The translations under genes and the position numbers were made by a program. Below are positions 56,988 to 64,000 of a stretch of 64,000 nt of DNA, piece after piece. The stretch covers positions 19,429,726-19,493,725 of the forward strand of contig NC_063448.1 in assembly GCF_020379485.1 (NCBI RefSeq), read 5' to 3'. The notes under the pieces are model-generated. The model saw only the letters and a list, made by a program, of their open reading frames with translations, did not search any database and was not told the origin of the DNA. The first letter of the stretch is position 1, and each line of letters begins with the position of its first letter. Source of the stretch: Brassica napus. Its lineage: Eukaryota > Streptophyta > Magnoliopsida > Brassicales > Brassicaceae.

Positions 56988-59900
56988 GGCGGGCGAATAA
57001 AATTAATTGTACAAATTTATTTTAATTTTAAGTTAAAATAGAATTAAGTTTTATAATTATTTTACAGCAATTTTATCTATCTATTCTATTCTTCATTTTG
57101 TAAATTATAAACTTGTATAATTATAATAAAATTTTAAAATATAATTATTTACTTATAAAACTAATGATTTACGCGATATAAAGAAATAACTTATTCACTA
57201 TAACTAAAAATATTTTAAGACAAATAAATTGACAATATGAAACTATTGTTACTATTTATATGTATACATGTTTAGTAGAATCTTATATATATTATTATAT
57301 ATGAAAATGAAGTTACCCAGTACTTTGATCAGAATTTTTGAAATAAATATTACTGACTAACTTATAAAATATAATTCTTTCAATAATTTTATCATACATA
57401 ATTATATTATTGTATATTGATTGTATTTTATTATTGAATAAAATTATTTCTTGTAAATTAATGTCTACTAATTTGCAATGGCAAAAAAATTGTAACTTTT
57501 TAGGAGATCCCCAAGCTGATAATTTTCTCTAACCGAAGAACATAAAAATAAATAAAAGTCAACTGCTTAAAAACCTTGTAGCCAAACCTATTTTCCACGC
57601 ATTAGCTACTGTGTTGATGAAAAAAATTCATTTAATATTGAGAACAAAGTAGAGCTAAAATGTGATCTAATATGTTATTGCAAAATGTGGCATGCTATGG
57701 AATCCGCAGTATCACCTCTTCATCCCAGTTTCTCCATTCTTTTGTTAAATCAATTTTAAGAAATTTAAAAATCACACAACAAACCTGAATAGATTGTTGC
57801 ATACTTTAACCTTCTCTATGAAATAAGAGCTTTGGTAATAAACTCATGTATAGCATGGGACTTGCAGCAGTAAATAAGAGAAACTATAACAGAATAGAGT
57901 TGCAAGCATCATATTCATCAATGTTCATTGATCTCTAGATTCGGGTGGTCACTTTATTAAACATAAAAGAACACTTACCCTTACAACAATCTAAAACCGA
58001 CTATTTAGTTTGATTTCACTGATGTTCATTGTCTCTTGTTGATAGAACAGCTCTACATAGCACATGATTGTGCATTCCCTAGACTCCAGTCACTCCTTGC
58101 ATTGATTTGCGACTTATCTTGGCTATGGTGTATATATTGAGCTTTGCTTTGAGGTTTAAGCATTCAAGAAAACTGAAAGGAAAAAGAGATACTGTAAATT
58201 GCAGGGCCAACCAAAAGAAATATAACTTGTTGAATGAGAGATGTATTTATGATCAGTCTAAAGAGAATCACTTTGAACTGATTGAAGAGTCTAATTCACG
58301 CAACATGTCAAGAAGAAGATAACTTATAAAGAGCTTAATTTCGCTTTAGCTGAAAATCTCCTAGAGATCTCGTGCAACAAATTCACGTTACCATGAATTC
58401 TCTGCAATAAAATATAAATAGGTCAATTTTTAGCTTTGAGCGGGAATTTTAACTTAGCTAAGTTTGGATTGATAGTTTTTTAGTTTCAAAATTAGTTATA
58501 TGTGATCTTTGCATATATGATATGATATTGAGAGCAGATATTGTTGTGGTTGACTAAATTGCATAATAGCTTTTGTTCTTGATGTTTTCCTTTTTTGTTT
58601 TGTTCTTATAACTTTTTTTCATTTTTTTTAATTATTTTTATTTTTATTTTTTTGCATGGTTATATATATAGTTTGGATTAGATTATGTGCTTTTCACTAA
58701 AATTTTATTTATTTGCTAATTTTTTTTTCTTAAGCTATGGCGAAAAGCCATATGAGAAACAGTGATTCAGTGATGATCAGAAATTTCTAGGAGGATAATC
58801 GTCATGGAATTGGCCAATACATAGGTTGATAAACAGGATCTCCTCTCGGGTTCTTTAAAGACTCGCCAATGTCCTTTATAATTAACTTTCCTCTTTTTCT
58901 TGTTCAAAGACTCAATGCTGATGAACCCTTCATATTTTCTTCTTAGTGGTTATGGAAGAAGCAGAAAAATTGCCATCTTAAGGCCTTAGAGAAAATCAAA
59001 GCTAGTAGGTGACGATTGTTATTTTGTCAAAGCTTGATTTGGGTTTTCAAAAAATTAATATAATTGGTAATCGATTATGGGATTCATTTCCTTATTAAAT
59101 AACATTTGGAGAAACATACGTTATCATGATCTGTGTTACCTTCAAAAGCTACTCTCTCCATGTTACCGTGTCTAAATGGATATGAGCCACTTTTAACTTT
59201 GAAAGGATTGCACCAACTTAACATTTTGTTGCTCGTCCCTGGCCATATTCCATATCCTCTATAGTTTAGTTGCAATAGCGGTTTGCAAGCTTACAACAAA
59301 AGCTTTAACCAACGCACTGCAAAAGCAAGATTCAAAATGGTGGACGTCATTAATTTAAAGTAAATGATAGATATGTACGAAAGAAATACCCATAATCCAC
59401 ATTTGACAATAAGGAGCAACAACTCTTCAAAAGGAGCGCATGAAATTTATCAACTAACTCTCTGTTTCTTCTAGATCTCACAGCTTTATCACACCCAAAG
59501 AAGCTCCACCAAGCAGCTAAACTACAGCTGAGACAACACAATTCTACAGAGCACCCACCAGACCACATTATAAATCTGTGAACTTCACCCTGCGGTGATT
59601 AGTAGTCTCTTTGATGGCCTTATACATCTCTGCACCTTCGGCGGTGTCCGCCTTAAACAAAAGAAAGAACTTGACAGGCACATGGAGCTGCACGGTCAGA
59701 AGCTTGTGTTAAGTGGGACAAACAGTAAATGTAGGGTTTGGTTTCCAAAGGGTGACAATTGGGATATATAGAAGCAAAAGGTGGAGACCAGGAACCTGAA
59801 TATAATGGAGTTTTAAGTGAACCCGAGAGTTTTAAGTAAAACATAGAACCCAGTCGCTTGTAAATGGGAAGACAATGAACACTGGAATAAGGAAAATAAT

Positions 59901-60030
59901 AATAAACAACAGATTCAAATCATATGGCAAAGAGGAAATATATGATACAAAAAGAATAATTCTGATAAATATGAATCTAATCACCATGTGTGTTCAAAAT
60001 AATGATGAACATGAGTTTTAAAGGACGGGA
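56988..60030. other. AT-rich DNA, partly Helitron body, no gene recognised
   Basis: Frames of 60-75 codons (58,107-58,322; 59,084-59,275; 59,350-59,568; 59,653-59,844) have no recognisable domain. The right limit of the Helitron could not be fixed. Confidence 0.4.
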
Positions 60031-60034
60031 AAAT

Positions 60035-60530
60035 TACAATAACAACCGGATTCAAACCGGACACGGCTGGTCCCTCATTGCCTTGATCCTCCTCTCCTCC
60101 GTCACTACCGCTTTCCTCCTCCCCTGTGCCGTACGCGTCCGGTCTTCAAATCGAAAATAAAAATTGTTGCTTTAGCCAATTTACAGAAAATAAGTTTAAA
60201 CAAATGGAATGAGGAGATGGTTCTCATAGTAGGAAAGGTTACCTTTTTATAGTCGAGGTTCCACGGCCTTGCGTGAAGATCGCATTCAAGGTAGATCGTG
60301 GATGGTGGATTTAAGAGGATGAATCTGTATAGCTTCTCGGATTGTTAGGAAGAAGATGAAAGAACAGGTAGATCGTGGGTGGTGGATTTAAGAGGATGAA
60401 TCTGTAACTGATAGCTCCTCGGATTGTTAGGAAGAAGATGAAACAACGCCATGGAAACCTTAGGTTGAGATTAGCTCTCGAATGGGGGAGATGACGAACG
60501 TGTTGAACCCTAAATCAGAAACAACGCGTT
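60035..60530 (-). other. Unidentified gene remnant with internal tandem duplication
   Basis: On the minus strand, short readable pieces (MALFHLLPNNPRSY, ECDLHARPWNLDYKK before an AAAAAGGTAACC donor-like site) suggest a small host gene 5' region. A segment of about 77-80 bp is duplicated in tandem (about 60,290-60,366 and 60,369-60,448; AGGTAGATCGTGG.TGGTGGA), which breaks the frame. No family recognised. Confidence 0.35.
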
Positions 60531-61347
60531 TCCATAACAACTGGAGTTACTCTTTATCCGGGTTGGGTTTCATTAAGCCCGAATACACACTAAAGCCCAA
60601 ATGGAATGGACACCAGAATAAATGAAACTCAGCGTTTAGTTTAAGTGGACACGTGTCGCACTCTTTTGCACCTAATTGATGACATGGTGGCATGCTTCAA
60701 GAGAGAGTAAACTGTATTTTATATAATAAGATAAGATATTAGGAATTGAAAAACATAAATATAAAAATATAAATATAAGCTTGGGCTTGGGCTTCGGCCA
60801 AAGTGATTGACATGGTGGACCATAACAGATGATTGACATGGTGGACTATAACAGATGATTGGTCCACTCCTTTGCATTAGTCGAAAGGTATTCCAAATTC
60901 GGATCATGCAACGTGGTATACTTTCGGACTATTCCATTCTGTAGCACTAAGTGCATTCTTCCCGGAACCGACCGGATCAGCCGATAGGATTTATATATAA
61001 ATATAAAACTATTGGACGTATATTGTACTGATTAAACTATTATATATATCTTTTACTAAATAACATTTTTTCATATATTTCTAACTCGTTTTATTTTTTT
61101 ATTATTAAATTTGAATGATCTATTTTTCTTGGTTTTCACTAGTCAAAATTTATCAACTCTTTTTATAAACAAAAAAATAATGTATACCCTTTTATTAATC
61201 CGTAAAATACTATAACACGTAGAATATTGTACATGTTTGACCAAGCGTGGCATCACAATCTCCCATCCTTGTGATAATACCAATCATTATTTCTCAAGAG
61301 TCAATACACTGCCTATCTACATGAGATGTCACCTTGAAAAGCGTCTT
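60531..61347. other. Intergenic DNA, no gene recognised
   Basis: Includes a G-box-like GACACGTGTC near 60,648 and a short direct repeat (GATTGACATGGTGGAC) at about 60,803 and 60,831. Otherwise AT-rich. Confidence 0.45.
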
Positions 61348-61352
61348 CAATC

Positions 61353-62982
61353 TGTAGCGATAGCTCCCGTGTATGAACCAAAACTAGATGATTCGTAATA
61401 TCTTTGTTGTGGTCACGAAATCCATGGTTCAACCAGAGTCTCACCAAACAGTCCAAACCGGCCATCTAGGAGGTACCAGCGACCGAGGTTCAGTCCAAGG
61501 CGTATATCTCGACAACCAGAAGGACTTTCAACATGAAACCAATTTTATTAGATTTTACACTCAAGAAGGAGTCCAGCCCAATTGGAATCGAGCCAAAATA
61601 TTCACGGAGCAAGAAGTTATGAATTTTACAAGTCAGAAGTTTCCCAGCCCGTCCATCTGCGAGTACCCGACTTTAGAAGAAGATTCAAGCTCAATTAAGG
61701 AGCGGCCTGAAGCAAAGTCCATCATAGGAGTCAAGAGGAGTTTATCAGCTTTCCAAAAAGCCCAAGATCAGGAGAAATGGCCACGGAAATTAGGAGTTAT
61801 GATCAATTCCCCAGAACCGGCCAAACCGACGTCATCTATGGAAAGTCTCCAACCAATTCAACTTGGTTCGACCCAGAGCTATTTATGGGAACCAGGAGAT
61901 CATCTTAACCAATCAGGAGGTATTCCAGAAGTCCTTTGCTGCACCAGAACCCAGGAGATCAGTTGGTTCAATGGAGAATCACTTAAACCCAACCGGAGCT
62001 ATTTATGGAAAGATTGGACAATCTTTCGGTTTGATCCTTTCCAAGCAATTTCAATCCAACCAGGAGAACCAGACGACGTCCAGACAAAACCAAGACATCC
62101 AGGAGACATTATACACGAGCCAGAAGAGTTCTACAACTTCATCCCATGCACCAGCCCACATAGGAATAAGAAGATCCCCATTATCACCAAACTGCCTTAT
62201 TTGGAGTCACAAGCATTAAAACTCCAACAGCTCTTTTTCCTTCAGTCTATGCACAACATCAGCACCTTCCAGACCATTAAGAAGATTCCCAGGAAGCTCA
62301 CTTACCCCCTCAAACCGTCCAGATACAAGGAGGACACCATCTACATTCATTTGGCCAAGATTCTCATCATTAAGCCTCCAACGGCTAGTTTTCAAGGAGC
62401 CATCAATTCCTTTGCTTCCAAGTTTATTATTTCGATTTTATTTCTTTCCTTATGTCATTTTATGACTGTTAGAGAGTCCTTGGTCGAGCCTATAAAGCTC
62501 TAGTCTTTGTTTCATTGTAAATCACCCATCTTTGAAAGTATTATGAATTATTCAGTTTTTCTAGTTTTGTCAAAACTATTGTTCTAAGTCTTTTGAGTGT
62601 GTGAGAAACAACTCTGGAGCAACTTGACTTATCAAAGCCTCCTTTCACAGAGCTTTGTGGCATCCATCATCCCATCTCCATCCATTAATCGATCTTGAGA
62701 GTGATACACATCCAGCAAGACCGGTTCCATCTTCATTCATCTCCCATCCATTGATCCTTGTTGAGAGTGATACACATCCAGCAACAAAGATCCCATCTCC
62801 ATCAATCTATCCCTTTTCTATTTGTTTTTATTCATATTATCATTTTGATTCATATTCATATTTGTTTCTGTTTGCATTATAAAACTCTAAAAACTCATAA
62901 AAAAATCGGTTCTCTTTGTTTTCAAGTTTAAACCTTGGTTCCACCATTCTATCAATTCGTGGGTTACCCCCCTGTGCCTACA
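61353..62982 (+). mobile_element. Probable solo LTR (1.63 kb)
   Basis: Starts TGTAGCG and ends CCTACA, an inverted TGTAG...CTACA terminus as in LTRs. CAATC precedes it (61,348-61,352) and CAATC follows one base after the end (62,984-62,988), close to a 5-bp target duplication. A TATAAAG box (62,491) and an AT-rich U3/R-like end fit an LTR. A duplicated GAGAGTGATACACATCCAGC lies at about 62,698 and 62,764. No partner LTR or internal domain is visible in the window. Confidence 0.5.
61388..62503 (+). CDS. 371-codon open frame inside the probable solo LTR
   Basis: An uninterrupted frame from ATG 61,388 to TAG after VEPIKL, running over the TATA box. The protein is rich in Pro, Ser, Gln and Lys and has an internal repeat theme (SYLWEPGDHLN, RSYLWKDWTIF). 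No enzyme motif is recognised. An open frame of this length is unusual in AT-rich, non-coding LTR sequence, but translation is not supported by other evidence; it may be chance or a captured exon. Confidence 0.3.
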   Translation: MIRNIFVVVTKSMVQPESHQTVQTGHLGGTSDRGSVQGVYLDNQKDFQHETNFIRFYTQEGVQPNWNRAKIFTEQEVMNFTSQKFPSPSICEYPTLEEDSSSIKERPEAKSIIGVKRSLSAFQKAQDQEKWPRKLGVMINSPEPAKPTSSMESLQPIQLGSTQSYLWEPGDHLNQSGGIPEVLCCTRTQEISWFNGESLKPNRSYLWKDWTIFRFDPFQAISIQPGEPDDVQTKPRHPGDIIHEPEEFYNFIPCTSPHRNKKIPIITKLPYLESQALKLQQLFFLQSMHNISTFQTIKKIPRKLTYPLKPSRYKEDTIYIHLAKILIIKPPTASFQGAINSFASKFIISILFLSLCHFMTVRESLVEPIKL

Positions 62983-62988
62983 ACAATC

Positions 62989-64000
62989 TTCTTGGCGGCG
63001 TTTAAGAGCAAAATTTTCACGGTGAGATTTGATGAGGAAGACTGACTTCTTTAGGACGGCAGAATCGAATTTCGTCGCCAATTCTACGGAAAAACGGCAA
63101 TTTCTTATGGTCAATTCATATCTAACTTATATGATCGTGCAAAAACTTACATGTATTTTCAAAAATTTCAATTAATATATGTGTTTTTTATTTTTTTGGC
63201 GGAATCATACATTAGTTACAACATCAACTGTCACATCATCTAATTTTTGCTAATGTAGTTGCTACATCAGCTAATTTTGCTAATGAGAATATCATGTATA
63301 CAATTTTTTTGTTAAAATAAAATAAATCAAAATAGTTGTTTTAGAAATATCTCTTTTTAAAAAGTGTAAGTGTTTATAAATTTTTATTATTTAAAAGAAA
63401 CTTAACTAAATAATATAATTTTAATCTTATATAAGAGATATATACATTATAATATTTTGATCCTATCAATTACTCTTATGTTAATCTTGTTTTTGGTATT
63501 TTTCATGCATTTTGTTGGTTTAAAGTGGTACAATGGTTAAAAGAGATGGAGATTTTTTCGTTTTGAAAAGAAAAGGGAAATTACCAAAAATAAAAGATTC
63601 ATAATACTACTTTTCATGTTTACATTAACCACTTTTATTTTTATTTTTAAAGAGAAAAAACATTTATAGCACTAGGGTTAACCAATCTACACTTAGTGTT
63701 CAGAGTTGAAGGGTAGGGTTTTTGAAATGTAAAGTTTTTGATTCTAATAAATATATAAATAAATAGTTTCAAAAAATTTGAATTTTAATAAGAAAATTTG
63801 AAACAAAAATTCAAAAAAATTCAAAAAAAAAATTATAAAAATTCGAATTTGAAAAAGTATAAATCCAAAAAAGTATAAAAATAAATTATTTATTATATAT
63901 ATAGAACAAGGGTGTAAGAAATTTTTGCTTCTTCGTGAAGAAAGTGTTTTTGAAAATGTCTCTTTAGTGAAAGTTAACATGTATAATGGTAAAAACAATG
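62989..64000. other. AT-rich intergenic DNA to window end
   Basis: Small frames only. The final 250 bases are extremely A/T-rich with phased TTTGAA and AAAAATTC runs. Confidence 0.5.

Overview
The window is plant nuclear DNA, most likely from a member of the Brassicaceae close to Brassica. This rests on the kinds of host-gene remnants present (a plastid CP29-type RNA-binding protein, thymidylate kinase, a plastid S1-domain protein, MED18, an ERF087-like AP2 factor), the AT-rich background and the transposon families. It is dominated by transposable elements. The only host gene that reads through intact is a single-exon AP2/ERF transcription factor at 38.8-39.6 kb.

Layout. 1-7.3 kb: two Ty1/copia elements head to tail sharing one LTR, both broken, inserted in the left LTR of an Athila-like Ty3/gypsy element (7.3-14.3 kb) that carries gag and protease but no reverse transcriptase or integrase. 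That element in turn interrupts a minus-strand LINE fragment (14.3-15.6 kb). 15.6-27.6 kb: AT-rich DNA with a plus-strand LINE reverse-transcriptase fragment, a 193-bp hAT-type MITE, an A-tailed retroposon with 10-bp flanking repeats, a deletion derivative of a Mutator-like element (21.4-22.8 kb), a 5'-truncated LINE with target duplication (24.3-25.4 kb) and a duplicated block with telomere-like CCCTAAA-type motifs.

27.66-36.35 kb: a Tat-lineage Ty3/gypsy element with both LTRs and matching GTGGT target duplications. It lacks gag, has a damaged pol, and carries a spliced antisense gene with its own TATA box. 36.8-38.0 kb: fragments of CP29 and thymidylate kinase genes. 38.8 kb: the ERF gene. 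41.2-42.3 kb: a decayed plastid S1-domain protein gene. 44.3 and 57.0 kb: two Helitron 3' ends facing each other.

44.5-55.75 kb: a long inverted repeat (about 290-bp arms) enclosing a MED18 gene fragment and, nested within, a 9.2-kb Mutator-like element (45,821-55,043) with a perfect 9-bp target duplication. This MULE is the most interesting object here. It has an uninterrupted MuDR transposase gene (plus strand) convergent with a six-exon gene for a DUF1985/Ulp1-like cysteine protease (minus strand) whose splice phases all agree. Its non-coding space, introns included, is packed with GACGACTTA...TAAGTCGTC palindromes, and a foldback with roughly 290-nt arms sits just upstream of the transposase. 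The rest (55-64 kb) is AT-rich DNA, an unidentified small ORF and a probable 1.63-kb solo LTR containing a 371-codon open frame.

All calls come from reading the sequence and from memory of protein families; no searches were run.
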